A stretch of 64,000 nt of DNA from Variovorax sp. 770b2 (GTDB lineage: Bacteria > Pseudomonadota > Gammaproteobacteria > Burkholderiales > Burkholderiaceae_C), in assembly GCF_900115685.1 (NCBI RefSeq), contig NZ_FOXJ01000007.1:186001-250000 (forward strand). Direction: 5' to 3'. The notes under the pieces were generated by a model that searched no databases, was not told the origin of the DNA, and saw only the letters and a list, made by a program, of their open reading frames with translations. This document shows, piece by piece, positions 1-8,688 of this stretch (the first letter of the stretch is position 1; each line of letters opens with the position of its first letter). The translations under genes were made by a program, and so were the position numbers.

Positions 1-1114
1 GTGCGTTGATGGTGCCGTAGGCCTGCGCCACGGCACGCGTCGGGTCGGCCTGCGCGGCCGCGCTGAAGATCACGTCGATCATGCGCAGGATCGTTTCGGT
101 GTAGCCACCGACCGGGCGCGGGCGCTCGCAGCTGATCACCAGCTTGTCGGGGATGTCGAAGTCCACCGCATCGAGCACGCCGGCATTGGCGGGCACGTCG
201 GGGAACAGGTGCTTGAGCGCGACGTAGCAGGCGGCCACCGCGGTGGCGCGCGAGATGTTCACCGGCCCCGCGCATTGCGGCGAGGTGCGCGAGAAGTCGA
301 GCAGCAGCCGGTCGCCGGCTACCGTCATGTCCAGCGCGATGGTGAGCGGCTCGTTGACGATGCCGTCGTTGTCGAGCACGTCCTCGAAGCTGTAGCGGCC
401 GTCGGGCAGCGAAGCGATGTGCGAGCGCATGAGGCGAAGCGCGCGGCTGCGCAACTCGCCCAGTGCGTTCAGCACCAGGTCGTCGCCATATTCGTCGAGC
501 AGGCCGTTCAGCCGCTTCTCGCCGAGCTCCAGCGCCGCGAGCTGGCCGTTCAGGTCGCCCCAGAGGCTGTCGGGCAGGCGGGTGTTGGCCTGCAGGATGG
601 CGAGCACGTCGGCATCGAGCACACCGTCGCGCACGATGCGCACCGGCGGAATCTGCACCGCCTCCTGCCAGCACTCGGTGGCAGCGGGGTTGTAGTTGCC
701 GGGCACCGCGCCGCCCACGTCGTGCCAGTGCGCGGCCGAGGCCATGTAGCAATACAGCTTGCCGTTGCGAAAGAACGGCTTCACCAGCTTGAAGTCGTTG
801 GCGTGTGTGCCGCCGTCGTAGGCGTCGTTGCTGATCCAGATGTCGCCGTCCTTCATGCCGCCGCGCGGCTCCGCCGCCTTCGCGGTGGCACGCACGGCGA
901 AGGCCATGGCGCCGACGAACACCGGCAGGCCCGACTTGCCTTGCACCAGCGTGTCGCCGCTCACCGCGTCGTAGAGGCCGTGGCAGGCGTCGTGCGCCTC
1001 GGCAATGATGGGATTGAACGCGCTGCGGTAGAGCGTGGCGTCCATCTCGTCGGCCACCTGTTCGAGGCGGCCGCGCAGCACGGCGAGCGTGACGGGGTCC
1101 AGGGTGTTGTTCAT
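1..1114 (-). CDS. hyuB: Hydantoinase B / N-methylhydantoinase B subunit (3' end beyond the left edge)
   Basis: The reverse strand reads open from an ATG at 1114 to the window edge, giving about 371 N-terminal residues. They start MNNTLDPVTLAVLRGRLEQ and continue with features typical of HyuB: an N-terminal segment containing ADEMDATLYRSAFNP, then GDIWISNDAYDGGTHANDF, then AHWHDVGG. Members of this family form the beta subunit of 5-oxoprolinase, hydantoinase or acetophenone-carboxylase-type ATP-dependent enzymes and normally need a HyuA partner. No hyuA lies upstream on this strand, so a partner would have to lie left of the window. The start is two bases past the stop of the upstream Bug gene, so the two are probably co-transcribed. 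The family is clear; the substrate is not. It may act on a cyclic amide or on the product of the LeuCD-like/PrpD-like enzymes encoded upstream. Confidence 0.85.
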   Translation of the reverse strand, partial: MNNTLDPVTLAVLRGRLEQVADEMDATLYRSAFNPIIAEAHDACHGLYDAVSGDTLVQGKSGLPVFVGAMAFAVRATAKAAEPRGGMKDGDIWISNDAYDGGTHANDFKLVKPFFRNGKLYCYMASAAHWHDVGGAVPGNYNPAATECWQEAVQIPPVRIVRDGVLDADVLAILQANTRLPDSLWGDLNGQLAALELGEKRLNGLLDEYGDDLVLNALGELRSRALRLMRSHIASLPDGRYSFEDVLDNDGIVNEPLTIALDMTVAGDRLLLDFSRTSPQCAGPVNISRATAVAACYVALKHLFPDVPANAGVLDAVDFDIPDKLVISCERPRPVGGYTETILRMIDVIFSAAAQADPTRAVAQAYGTINA

Positions 1115-1116
1115 GT

Positions 1117-2085
1117 TCAGTCCACCTTTGCGCCGCTGGTCTTGACGACCTTGGCCCATTTGTCGATTTCCTTCTTCACGTGCGCGGCGAATTCCGCTTG
1201 CGTGGAGCCCACCGGCTCGGCGCCGAGTGCCGCCAGCTTCTCGCGCACATCGGGCAACTTCAGGATGCGCTGCACCTCTGCCGAGAGCTTGTCCACCACA
1301 GGCTGCGGCGTGCCCTTGGGTGCGAACAGGCCCGACCAGGCATCGGCATAGAAACCCGGATAGGTTTCCGAGATGGTCGGCAGGTCGGGCAGCGACGGCG
1401 AGCGGCGCAGGCTGGTGAGCGCAATCGCGCGCAGCTTGCCGGCCTTGACGTGCGGCAATGCGGAAGGCAGCCCGTCGACCATCATCTGGACCTGGCCCCC
1501 GAGCAGGTCGGACACGGCCGGCGCACTGCCCTTGTAGGGCACGTGCGTGATGTCCACGCCGGCTTCGGACTTGAGCATTTCCATGCCCAGGTGCGCGGCC
1601 GTGCCGTTGCCGAGCGATGCGTAGTTGAGCTTGCCGGGCTCCTTCTTCGCGAGCGCCATGAGCTCGGCCAGGTTCTTCGCCGGCACCGACGGATGCACCA
1701 CCAGCACGTTGGGCACCACGGCCACCTGGCTGATGGCGACGAAGTCGGCCACCGGGTCGTAGGGCATCCTGCTGTAGAGCGAGGTGTTGATGGCATGCGA
1801 GCCGGTCACGCCCATCACCAGCGTGTAGCCGTCGGCCGTCGACTTGGCCACCAGGTCGGAGCCCACGTTGCCACCGGCGCCCGCGCGGTTGTCGACGAGG
1901 ACGGGTTGGCCCCAGTGCTCGCTCATCTTCACCGCGACGAGGCGTGCCGCCGCATCGGTGGCGCCGCCTGGCGGGAACGGCACGACGAGGCGGATCGCCT
2001 TGTTCGGGAAGTCGCTCGCCTGGGCGGCCGCGGCGAGCGGCAGGCAGACGAGGAGCGTGCTCGCGAGATAGCGCAGGAGTTTCAT
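1117..2085 (-). CDS. Bug-family (TctC-like) periplasmic solute-binding protein
   Basis: This encodes 322 residues, the usual size for Bug receptors. The chosen ATG at 2085 gives a clean Sec signal peptide (MKLLRYLASTLLVCLPLAAAAQA); the reading frame stays open about 190 bases further upstream, but that part is low-complexity arginine-rich sequence typical of shadow reading. After the signal come the family hallmarks: a KAIRLVVPFPPGG segment, VDNRAGAGGN, and a central HVPYKG motif. Bug proteins bind carboxylates or other small anions in the periplasm. The transporter partners TctA and TctB are not encoded nearby, which is common for the expanded orphan Bug sets of Burkholderiales. The gene sits between the PrpD-like gene and hyuB, so it probably captures a substrate of this catabolic block. 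Confidence 0.9.
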   Translation of the reverse strand: MKLLRYLASTLLVCLPLAAAAQASDFPNKAIRLVVPFPPGGATDAAARLVAVKMSEHWGQPVLVDNRAGAGGNVGSDLVAKSTADGYTLVMGVTGSHAINTSLYSRMPYDPVADFVAISQVAVVPNVLVVHPSVPAKNLAELMALAKKEPGKLNYASLGNGTAAHLGMEMLKSEAGVDITHVPYKGSAPAVSDLLGGQVQMMVDGLPSALPHVKAGKLRAIALTSLRRSPSLPDLPTISETYPGFYADAWSGLFAPKGTPQPVVDKLSAEVQRILKLPDVREKLAALGAEPVGSTQAEFAAHVKKEIDKWAKVVKTSGAKVD

Positions 2086-2116
2086 GAGGGAGTGGGCTGT
2101 GAGGGTGAGGAGTGGG

Positions 2117-3448
2117 TCAGGCTGCGAGCGCTTGCCACAGCGTGCGAAGGCCGGTGTCGGCGGGCGCATCGAGCACGGCGTCGCAGAAGTGCGCGGCCTT
2201 CGGGCCCGCGACGCTGTGCGCGGCGTAGTGCGTGAACTTGGCGGCGAGCGCCGCGCGGTCGAGCGGACTGGCCGCATCGCCGGCGATGGTGCCCACCGCT
2301 TTCTCGATCGTGCCGCCGGCTCCGGTCACGGTGAGCGTGGCGCCGCGTTGCCTGCGTGCCGTCAGGTCCGCATCGGTCTCGAGCACGACCAGCGCTTCGA
2401 GTCGTCGCAGTTCGGCGTCGTCGAAGCGCGGTGCGGCGTAGACCGAGGGGTCGACATCGCCGAAGCGCAGCATCGCCGCGATGCCGAACGACAGGCTGAA
2501 CTGCGCCTGGATCGGCGTGCGTGGCGCGCGGTTGCCGCAGTAGACGATGGCCTCGTCGTACACCTTGAGCACGATGGCTTCGATGCCGGCGGTGTCACCG
2601 CGCAACTGCTCGCGAATCTCGCGCGCGGCGGTCGCGCCGTAGTGCACATGGCGCACAGCCGCGAAGGGCTTGAGGTAGGCGTCCTGCAGCAGCAGCGTTG
2701 CCGCATCGGGCAACGGCTGCGCGGTCGCGGCCGAATGGGTTTGCGCGTAGTGGGCCAGCGCGCCTTCGGGGGCGTCGATGCCGGCCGCGCTCGCGAAGGC
2801 CGCCTGCAGCCCCAGCGATGCGCTGTGGCCGAGGTAGGTGTTGCGCGCGGTGCGACCCTCGCGCACCGGCAGATAGAGGCTGGTTGCGAGCTGGCACGCG
2901 GCAATGTCGATGGCCTGCACGATGCCCGCCGGCGAAAGCCCGAGCAGGCGCGCCACACCCGCCGCCACGCCCAGCGCGGGCCAGTTCGCATCGACATGCA
3001 TGCCGGGCTGGATGCGCAGCCACGCGCCGCAGCGCGCGCCGACCTCGTAGCCGAGCACGAAGGCATCGACGAACTCGCCGAGGGTGGCGCCGCGGCGCAG
3101 CGCCAGCGGCAGCAGCGCCGCCACCAACGGCACGCCGGGGCGGCCGTGCGCTAGCGCGTGGCCTTCGCAGGCCTCGTCCCAGGTCGCGGCCATGGCCAGC
3201 ACCTGCGCGGCGGCCTGCACGCCCATTGCGGTGCCGCCGGGCAAAGAGAAGTCACCGGGCTCGCAGGCACCGAGCGCCGCTTCGAGCCGCCGCACTTCGT
3301 CCGCATGCCGGCCCGCGAGCGCGCAGCCGACCGTATCGATCAGCAGTCGCCGCGCCTGCAAAGCAGCGTCGGCAGACGCAGGCTGTGCCGCGTGCAGCGC
3401 GACCGTGGCCTGCAGCACCACGCGTTGTGCGTCGGCTTCAAGCTGCAT
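2117..3448 (-). CDS. MmgE/PrpD family protein
   Basis: This encodes 443 residues starting MQLEADAQRVVLQATVALHA. The sequence matches the MmgE/PrpD fold: an all-helical N-terminal half with LLIDTVGCALAGRHADEV near residues 30-50, a central DEACEGHALAHGRPG segment, FVLGYEVGARCG, and the C-terminal lid domain. Family members include 2-methylcitrate dehydratase, cis-aconitate decarboxylase and iminodisuccinate epimerase, all acting on small di- or tricarboxylates. The start was set at 3448 because the open frame further upstream runs antiparallel through the adjacent small-subunit gene and reads as nonsense. The gene overlaps that LeuD-like gene by 11 bases, so translation is probably coupled. 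Pairing with an aconitase-superfamily isomerase suggests sequential dehydration/isomerisation of a branched acid; the exact reaction cannot be read from the sequence. Confidence 0.85.
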   Translation of the reverse strand: MQLEADAQRVVLQATVALHAAQPASADAALQARRLLIDTVGCALAGRHADEVRRLEAALGACEPGDFSLPGGTAMGVQAAAQVLAMAATWDEACEGHALAHGRPGVPLVAALLPLALRRGATLGEFVDAFVLGYEVGARCGAWLRIQPGMHVDANWPALGVAAGVARLLGLSPAGIVQAIDIAACQLATSLYLPVREGRTARNTYLGHSASLGLQAAFASAAGIDAPEGALAHYAQTHSAATAQPLPDAATLLLQDAYLKPFAAVRHVHYGATAAREIREQLRGDTAGIEAIVLKVYDEAIVYCGNRAPRTPIQAQFSLSFGIAAMLRFGDVDPSVYAAPRFDDAELRRLEALVVLETDADLTARRQRGATLTVTGAGGTIEKAVGTIAGDAASPLDRAALAAKFTHYAAHSVAGPKAAHFCDAVLDAPADTGLRTLWQALAA

Positions 3449-3959
3449 CGGCTTCTTTCTTCGCGGCCATGCGCTGGCGCAAGAGACACAGCAGCCCGCC
3501 CGCATCGACCATGTCCATGAGGAATCCCGGCACGGGCTCGCACGCAAGCGTGCGCCCTTCGGCGTTGCGCACGGCGGGCGTGCGGATGTCGAGCGCGATG
3601 CGCTCGCCATCGCCCAGCGATTCGGCTTCGGCGCAGGTCAGCAGCAGCAGGCCGACGTTGAAGGCGTTGCGGAAATAGAGCCCGCTGTACGAAGGCGCGA
3701 TCACCGCCGCCACGCCCAGCTGCACCAGCACGGCCGCGGCCTGCTCGCGCGAGGAGCCGATGCCGAAGTTCGGGCCGGCCACGATCACATCGCCAGCGCG
3801 CACTTCGCGTGCGAACTCGGGGCGCACGGCTTCCAGGCAGTGCTTCGCAATGATGTCGATGCCGTGCTTCATCGCATGACCGGGCGCGAGTGCGTCGGTG
3901 TCGATGTCGGCGCCCAGGCGCCACACCCGGTGCAGGCGGTGCAATGCTTCGGCGGTCAT
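3438..3959 (-). CDS. Aconitase-superfamily small subunit (LeuD-like isomerase/dehydratase)
   Basis: This encodes 173 residues, the expected size for a 3-isopropylmalate dehydratase small subunit. Diagnostic segments are ADIDTDALAPG near the start, AGPNFGIGSSREQA in the middle (the swivel-domain substrate loop with its Gly-Ser-Ser-Arg) and NVGLLLL further on. The ATG at 3959 overlaps the stop of the large-subunit gene (ATGA), as is usual for translationally coupled subunit pairs. Such pairs isomerise or hydrate 2- and 3-hydroxy acids such as isopropylmalate, citramalate/citraconate or homocitrate. The gene lies among transport and catabolic genes rather than with leuA/leuB, so a degradative role is more likely than leucine synthesis. 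That is inference from context. Confidence 0.88.
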   Translation of the reverse strand: MTAEALHRLHRVWRLGADIDTDALAPGHAMKHGIDIIAKHCLEAVRPEFAREVRAGDVIVAGPNFGIGSSREQAAAVLVQLGVAAVIAPSYSGLYFRNAFNVGLLLLTCAEAESLGDGERIALDIRTPAVRNAEGRTLACEPVPGFLMDMVDAGGLLCLLRQRMAAKKEADAA

Positions 3960-5242
3960 GCGAGCACCTCGCGCGGATCGGTCACGCAGCCGCGCAATGC
4001 CGCTGCGGCCACCGTGTAGGGCGAGCCCAGGTACACCTGCGCGGTCGGCGAGCCCATGCGGCCCTTGAAGTTGCGCGCCGTGGTCGAGATGACGGTGATG
4101 TCGTCGCCCATCGGGTCGCCATAGCCGGAGCAGGCGCCGCAGGCGGTGGGGAAGAGCTCGGCGCCTGCGTCCAGCAGCACCTGCAGCACGCCCTCTTCGC
4201 GCGCGGCTTCCTGGTCGCGGATGCTGGCGGGCGCCACGATCAGGCGGATGCCGCTCGCGACCTTGTGGCCGCGCAGCACCTGCGCTGCGGCGCGCAGGTC
4301 GTCGAGCTTGGCGCCGGTACAGGCGCCGATGTAGGCCACGTCCACGTGCGTGCCCACGTAGCGGCTCACGCCGTGCGCGTTGGCCGGGCTGTGCGGCGCG
4401 GCAACGTAAGGCTCCAGCGTGGACGCATCGAAGCGGTGGTCCGTGAGCGCCGCCTCGTCGTCGGTGAACCATGGCGCCATGTCGACAACCGGTGCGCCGG
4501 CGCCGGACAGGAACTCGGCCGTGGTCGCATCGGGCGCGATCAGCCCGGCCTGCGCGCCGAGCTCTGCGCTCATGTTGGAAAGCGTCATGCGCTCCTGCAT
4601 CGACAGCGCGGTGACGGCGGGCCCGGCGAACTCGACCGCCTGGTAGCGCCCGCCGTTCATGCCGAAGCGGCCGATCATGTGCAGCATCATGTCCTTCGCG
4701 GTCACGCCCGCGGGCAGCGCGCCGTCCCACCACATGCGGATGGTTTCGGGCACGCGCAGCCAGATCTCGCCGGTGACCATCACGCCCAGCATCTCGGTGC
4801 TGCCGATCCCGAACATGTACGCGCCGAACGCGCCGCCCGTGGGCGAGTGCGAGTCGCCGCCCACGCACAGCATGCCGGGGCGGATGTGGCCGTGCTGCGG
4901 CACCACCACGTGGCAGATGCCCTGGCTGTCGTAGACGTGCGGCAGCTTCTGGTCGCGCGCCCAGTCGCGCGCGATGCGCACGATGCGGCGCGAATCGTCG
5001 TCGCGCTCGGGCACGTAGTGGTCCATGACGAGCACCACGCGCGAGCGGTCCCAGATCTGCGCGCCGAGTTCCTCGAGCATGGGCTGCAGCCGGCGCGGGC
5101 CGGAAGAGTCGTGGAACATCGCCATGTCCACGCAGCAGGTCACGATCTCGCCCACCGACACCCGCTCGCGTCCGCTGGCGCGCGCGATGAGCTTTTGCGC
5201 CAGCGTCTGGGCCGGCGCGCGGGTTGGAGCCATCGATGTCAT
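3956..5242 (-). CDS. Aconitase-superfamily large subunit (LeuC-like, 4Fe-4S)
   Basis: This encodes 428 residues, with all expected cluster ligands present: one cysteine in GACTGAKLDDL near residue 300 and two in TACGACSGYGDP near residue 360. Other hallmarks are VMDHYVPERDDDSRR, HGHIRPGMLCVGGDSHSPTGG and the GIGSTEM segment. Together with the small subunit it would form a [4Fe-4S] hydro-lyase acting on a hydroxy diacid or triacid. The ATG at 5242 was chosen because it overlaps the stop of the upstream Bug gene (ATGA); a second ATG lies nine bases downstream. It resembles the short HACN/LeuC2-like large subunits more than classic LeuC of about 470 residues. Its neighbours (Bug receptors, a PrpD-like protein) point to catabolism of an imported carboxylate. 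Confidence 0.9.
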   Translation of the reverse strand: MTSMAPTRAPAQTLAQKLIARASGRERVSVGEIVTCCVDMAMFHDSSGPRRLQPMLEELGAQIWDRSRVVLVMDHYVPERDDDSRRIVRIARDWARDQKLPHVYDSQGICHVVVPQHGHIRPGMLCVGGDSHSPTGGAFGAYMFGIGSTEMLGVMVTGEIWLRVPETIRMWWDGALPAGVTAKDMMLHMIGRFGMNGGRYQAVEFAGPAVTALSMQERMTLSNMSAELGAQAGLIAPDATTAEFLSGAGAPVVDMAPWFTDDEAALTDHRFDASTLEPYVAAPHSPANAHGVSRYVGTHVDVAYIGACTGAKLDDLRAAAQVLRGHKVASGIRLIVAPASIRDQEAAREEGVLQVLLDAGAELFPTACGACSGYGDPMGDDITVISTTARNFKGRMGSPTAQVYLGSPYTVAAAALRGCVTDPREVLA

Positions 5243-6195
5243 TCCGGCTTGGCTCCCGAGAACTTGACGACCTTGGCCCAGCGCGTGATCTCGCTCTGCA
5301 CGAAGGCCGAGAACTGTTCGGACGAATTGCCGACCGGGATCGCGCCCTCGGTGTCCAGGCGCTGGCGCATGTCGGGCTGCTGCAGCGCATGGCGCGCCGC
5401 ATCGCCGATCTGCTTCACTCGGTCCGCCGGCATGTGGGCCGGGCCGAAGAGGCCGAACCAAGCACTCGACTCGTAGCCCGGCAGCGCCTCGGCAATGGCC
5501 GGCACGTTCGGAAAAGCGGGCAGCCGCTTGGCCGTGGTCACGCCCAGCGCCTTGAGCTTGCCGGCCTGGATGTGCGCCTTGACGTTGCCCACGGCCGCGA
5601 ACATCAGCTGCACCTGGCCGGCGAGCACGTCCTGCACGGCGGGCGAGGTGCCCTTGTAGGGGATGTTCACGATGTCCACGCCCGACTGCATCTTGAAGGC
5701 CTCGCCGGCCATGTGCAGCGAGGAGCCCACGGCGCCGATCGCGAAATTCAGTTGCCCCGGCTTCGCCTTGGCGAGCGCGATGAGTTCGCGCACGTCCTTC
5801 GCGGGCAGCGACGGATGCGCCACGAGGATCGACGGCGAGGTCGCCACGCAGGTGAGCGCGGTGAAGTCCTTCACCGGATCGAAGGGCAGCGTCGGGTAGA
5901 GCGTGGCGTTGATCGCATGGCTGGTGAAGCTCATCAAGAGCGTGTTGCCGTCGGGCGCCGCCTTGGCCACCGCATCGGCGGCGATGTTGCCGCCCGCGCC
6001 GGGCCGGTTCTCGACGATCACCGTGCGGCCGAGCGCCGGGCCCATGCTCACCGCGAGCGAGCGCGCCAGCGTGTCGGTCGAGCCGCCCGCGGGGGCGCCG
6101 ACGAGGATGCGCACCGGCGCATTGCCGATCTGCGCGAAGGCGCCGCCGGCCCATGCCGCGGCCAGCGACGAGAGGAGGATGTCGCGTCTTTTCAT
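5239..6195 (-). CDS. Bug-family (TctC-like) periplasmic solute-binding protein
   Basis: This encodes 318 residues. It starts with a signal peptide bearing an arginine pair (MKRRDILLSSLAAAWAGGAFAQ), followed by the Bug segments RILVGAPAGGSTDTLARSL, VENRPGAGGN and NIPYKGTSPAVQD. It is the second Bug gene in this block and is clearly diverged from the one at 1117-2085, so the two probably bind different ligands or serve different transporters. No TctA/TctB membrane pair is present. The gene precedes the LeuC-like gene and overlaps it by four bases, which argues that its ligand feeds that isomerase. About 50 bases separate it from livF upstream, so it may belong to the same transcript. Confidence 0.9.
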   Translation of the reverse strand: MKRRDILLSSLAAAWAGGAFAQIGNAPVRILVGAPAGGSTDTLARSLAVSMGPALGRTVIVENRPGAGGNIAADAVAKAAPDGNTLLMSFTSHAINATLYPTLPFDPVKDFTALTCVATSPSILVAHPSLPAKDVRELIALAKAKPGQLNFAIGAVGSSLHMAGEAFKMQSGVDIVNIPYKGTSPAVQDVLAGQVQLMFAAVGNVKAHIQAGKLKALGVTTAKRLPAFPNVPAIAEALPGYESSAWFGLFGPAHMPADRVKQIGDAARHALQQPDMRQRLDTEGAIPVGNSSEQFSAFVQSEITRWAKVVKFSGAKPE

Positions 6196-6246
6196 GTGTC
6201 TTGTCTCCGGGGGATCGGGGGGGAAATCGGGGGTAGTTCGGAGGGC

Positions 6247-6957
6247 TCAGAGCCCCAGGTAGGCGCGCCGCAGTTCGTCGCTGCCGAGCAGCTCGCCGGG
6301 CAGTCCCGAGAAGCGCACGCTGCCGTTCTCCAGCACGTAGGCGCGGTCGGCGATTTCGAGCGACTGGCCGACGTTCTGCTCGACCAGCATCACCGCGAGG
6401 CCACCGTCGCGCAGGTCGCGGATCAGCGAGAACATCTCCTCGACCAGCAGCGGCGAGAGGCCGAGCGAGGGTTCGTCCAGGATCAGCAGCACCGGCTCGG
6501 CCATGAGGCCGCGCGCGATGGCCAGCATCTGCTGTTCGCCGCCGCTCATGGTGCCGGCGTGCTGGTCCATGCGCTCGCGCAGGCGCGGGAAGATGTGGAA
6601 CGACTTCTCCAGGTTGGCAGCGCGCCGTTCCCGTGCGCGAGTGAAGGAGCCGAGCTCCAGGTTCTCGCGCACGCTCAGGTTGGGAAACACCTTGCGGCCT
6701 TCGGGCACCTGGATGAGGCCGGCCTTGACGACATCGCGGTAGTGCGCGCCGCTCAGGTCCTTGCCATCGAAGCGCACGGTGCCGCCCCAGGCCGGGCAGA
6801 GGCCGCAGACCATCTTGTTGAGCGTGGACTTGCCCGCCCCGTTGCTGCCGAGCAGCGCGACCATTTCGCCCGCGTTCACCTGCAGGTCGACGCCGCGCAG
6901 CACCTCGACGCGGCCGTAGCCGCCGCGCAGGCCTTGAATCTCCAGCAACGCGCTCAT
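6247..6957 (-). CDS. livF: Branched-chain-amino-acid-type ABC transporter ATP-binding protein LivF
   Basis: This encodes 236 residues starting MSALLEIQGLRGGYGRVEVL. All ATPase motifs are intact: Walker A GSNGAGKST, signature MSGGEQQMLAIARGL, Walker B LLILDEPSLGL, and the switch histidine region is replaced by VEQN as in other LivF proteins. It would pair with LivG to drive the LivH/LivM channel. The ATG at 6957 overlaps the stop of livG by four bases. Liv-type systems carry branched-chain amino acids, amides, urea or aromatic acids. The adjoining catabolic genes suggest that this one serves a carboxylate or hydantoin-related compound, which is inference. Confidence 0.95.
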   Translation of the reverse strand: MSALLEIQGLRGGYGRVEVLRGVDLQVNAGEMVALLGSNGAGKSTLNKMVCGLCPAWGGTVRFDGKDLSGAHYRDVVKAGLIQVPEGRKVFPNLSVRENLELGSFTRARERRAANLEKSFHIFPRLRERMDQHAGTMSGGEQQMLAIARGLMAEPVLLILDEPSLGLSPLLVEEMFSLIRDLRDGGLAVMLVEQNVGQSLEIADRAYVLENGSVRFSGLPGELLGSDELRRAYLGL

Positions 6958-7715
6958 GCCGTGGCTCCCGATGCGGCCTTGCGCAGCCGCGCCGCGGTGC
7001 CATGGCCCAGGTAGGCTTCGACGACCTTGTCGTCGGAGGTCACTTGCGCGGGGGTGCCCTCTGCGATGAGCTGACCCTGCGCCAGCACCCACACATGCTC
7101 GGCCAGGTGCATCACGGCCTGCATGACGTGCTCGATCATCAGCACGGTCACGCCGCTGTCGGCGATGCCGCGCACCACCGGCATCATCTCGGCGATCTCC
7201 TGCGGATTGAGGCCCGCGAGCACTTCGTCGAGCAGCAAGAGGCGCGGCTTTGTCGCGAGCGCGCGGGTCAGTTCGAGGCGCTTGCGGCCGGCCACGGTGA
7301 GGTCCGACGCGGGCTTGTCCAGCTGCGGTGCGAGGCCGACGCGCAGCGCGACGGCTTCGGCGTTCTGCAGCGCCTCGGCGCGGCCGCGCACATGCAGGTG
7401 CGCGCCGACGGCGATGTTCTCGCGCACGGTCTGCGCGGCGAAGGGCTTCACGATCTGGAAGGTGCGGGTCATGCCGAGCGCGGCATTGCGGTGCGGTTCA
7501 CGGCCGGTGATGTCCTCGCCCGCGAAGCGCACGGTGCCGGTGTCGGGCTTCAAGAAGCCGGACATCAGCGCGAACAGCGTGGTCTTGCCCGCGCCGTTCG
7601 GGCCGATCAGCGCGCTGAGGCTGCCCTCGCGCACCGAGAGGCTCACGTTCTGCACGGCCTTCAAGCCGCCGAACGAGCGCGAGAGGCCGTCGATGGCCAG
7701 CAGGGCCTCAGTCAT
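6954..7715 (-). CDS. livG: Branched-chain-amino-acid-type ABC transporter ATP-binding protein LivG
   Basis: This encodes 253 residues starting MTEALLAIDGLSRSFGGLKAV. Walker A is GPNGAGKTT, Walker B is LLLLDEVLAGL, and the family-specific mid-segment MTRTFQIVKPF is present. The signature motif is LTVAGRKRLEL rather than the canonical LSYGQQRRLEI; this variant occurs in a subset of LivG proteins and should still support ATP hydrolysis. The C-terminal GTPAQVTSDDKVVEAYLG segment is standard. It overlaps livM upstream (stop of livM at 7708) and livF downstream, so the cassette is tightly coupled. Confidence 0.95.
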   Translation of the reverse strand: MTEALLAIDGLSRSFGGLKAVQNVSLSVREGSLSALIGPNGAGKTTLFALMSGFLKPDTGTVRFAGEDITGREPHRNAALGMTRTFQIVKPFAAQTVRENIAVGAHLHVRGRAEALQNAEAVALRVGLAPQLDKPASDLTVAGRKRLELTRALATKPRLLLLDEVLAGLNPQEIAEMMPVVRGIADSGVTVLMIEHVMQAVMHLAEHVWVLAQGQLIAEGTPAQVTSDDKVVEAYLGHGTAARLRKAASGATA

Positions 7716-8688
7716 TGCGGCCTCCCTTCGCGTTCCACAGCTGCCGCACCGACAGCCCGATGCCCGCGATGCCGCGCGGCACGAAGATGACGATGAGCAC
7801 CAGCACCGTGCCGTAGATCACCATGTTGATGCCGGGCAGTTCGCCGAAGAGGTTGCGCGTGAAATCCGACAGCAGGTGCAGCACGACCGCGCCGAGCACC
7901 GGGCCCCACATCGTGCCCATGCCGCCGACGATGGCCGCCACCAGCGCCTCGATCGACACGGCCGAGCCGTAGGCGATGCCGGCGTCGATGTACTGGAACA
8001 CCTGCACGTAGAAGGCGCCGGCCGCGCCCATGAAGGCGGCCGACAGGCCGATGGCCGCGAGCTTGACGCGGAACGGGTTGACGCCGACGGCGCGCGCCGC
8101 GTCTTCGTTGTCGCGCACGGCCTGCAGGTAGGCGCCGAAGCGGCCGTTGCGCAGCCACCAGGTCACCAGCAGCGCCGCGACGACCATCGCGAGCACCACC
8201 CAGAGGTAGCCGGCGCGCGTCGCGAACTGCATGTTGGCGACCGATTCGCGCAGCGGCACCATGAGCCCGACGCCGCCGCCGGTGAAGTCGACCGAGAGCA
8301 CCAGGATGCGGAACACCTCGGCAAAGGCCAGCGTGACGAGCGCGAAGTACGAGCCCTTGAGGCCGTAGCGGAAGGTGAGCGCGCCCATGAAGAGCCCGAC
8401 CAGCGCCGCGCCGATCACCGCGAGCGGCAGCGCGACCCAGGCGTTGATGCCTCCCTGCAGCTGCGCGATCGCCTGGATGTAGGCGCCGGTGCCGAAGAAC
8501 AGCGCATGCCCGAACGAGAACTGCCCGCCGAAGCCGCCCAGGATGTTCCAGGCCTGCGCGATGAGCGTGGCGTAGAGCGCCATCATCACGAAGTTCAGCG
8601 TGACGCCCGACTTGGTGAAGAACGGCACGCAGCCGACCAGCACGGCGAAGAGCGCGATGCCCGCGAGTTGCCTGCGTCCCGCGTTCAT
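7708..8688 (-). CDS. livM: Branched-chain-amino-acid-type ABC transporter permease LivM
   Basis: This encodes 326 residues with eight or more hydrophobic segments. The LivM hallmarks are QAWNILGGFGGQFSFGHA near residues 45-60, LVTLAFAEVFR, and AVRDNEDAARAVGVNPFRVKL, the cytoplasmic coupling loop that contacts the ATPases. The ATG at 8688 forms an ATGA overlap with the livH stop; the much longer frame that stays open upstream is the out-of-frame reading of livH and the binding protein. It forms the inner-membrane channel together with LivH. It overlaps livG by eight bases at its 3' end. Confidence 0.95.
   Translation of the reverse strand: MNAGRRQLAGIALFAVLVGCVPFFTKSGVTLNFVMMALYATLIAQAWNILGGFGGQFSFGHALFFGTGAYIQAIAQLQGGINAWVALPLAVIGAALVGLFMGALTFRYGLKGSYFALVTLAFAEVFRILVLSVDFTGGGVGLMVPLRESVANMQFATRAGYLWVVLAMVVAALLVTWWLRNGRFGAYLQAVRDNEDAARAVGVNPFRVKLAAIGLSAAFMGAAGAFYVQVFQYIDAGIAYGSAVSIEALVAAIVGGMGTMWGPVLGAVVLHLLSDFTRNLFGELPGINMVIYGTVLVLIVIFVPRGIAGIGLSVRQLWNAKGGRND

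Noticed and set aside
209..1351. Long plus-strand open frame over the hydantoinase gene
   Set aside because: It is the antisense shadow of hyuB and the Bug gene. Its protein is rich in His, Arg, Val and Ala without family motifs, whereas the minus strand gives a clear HyuB.
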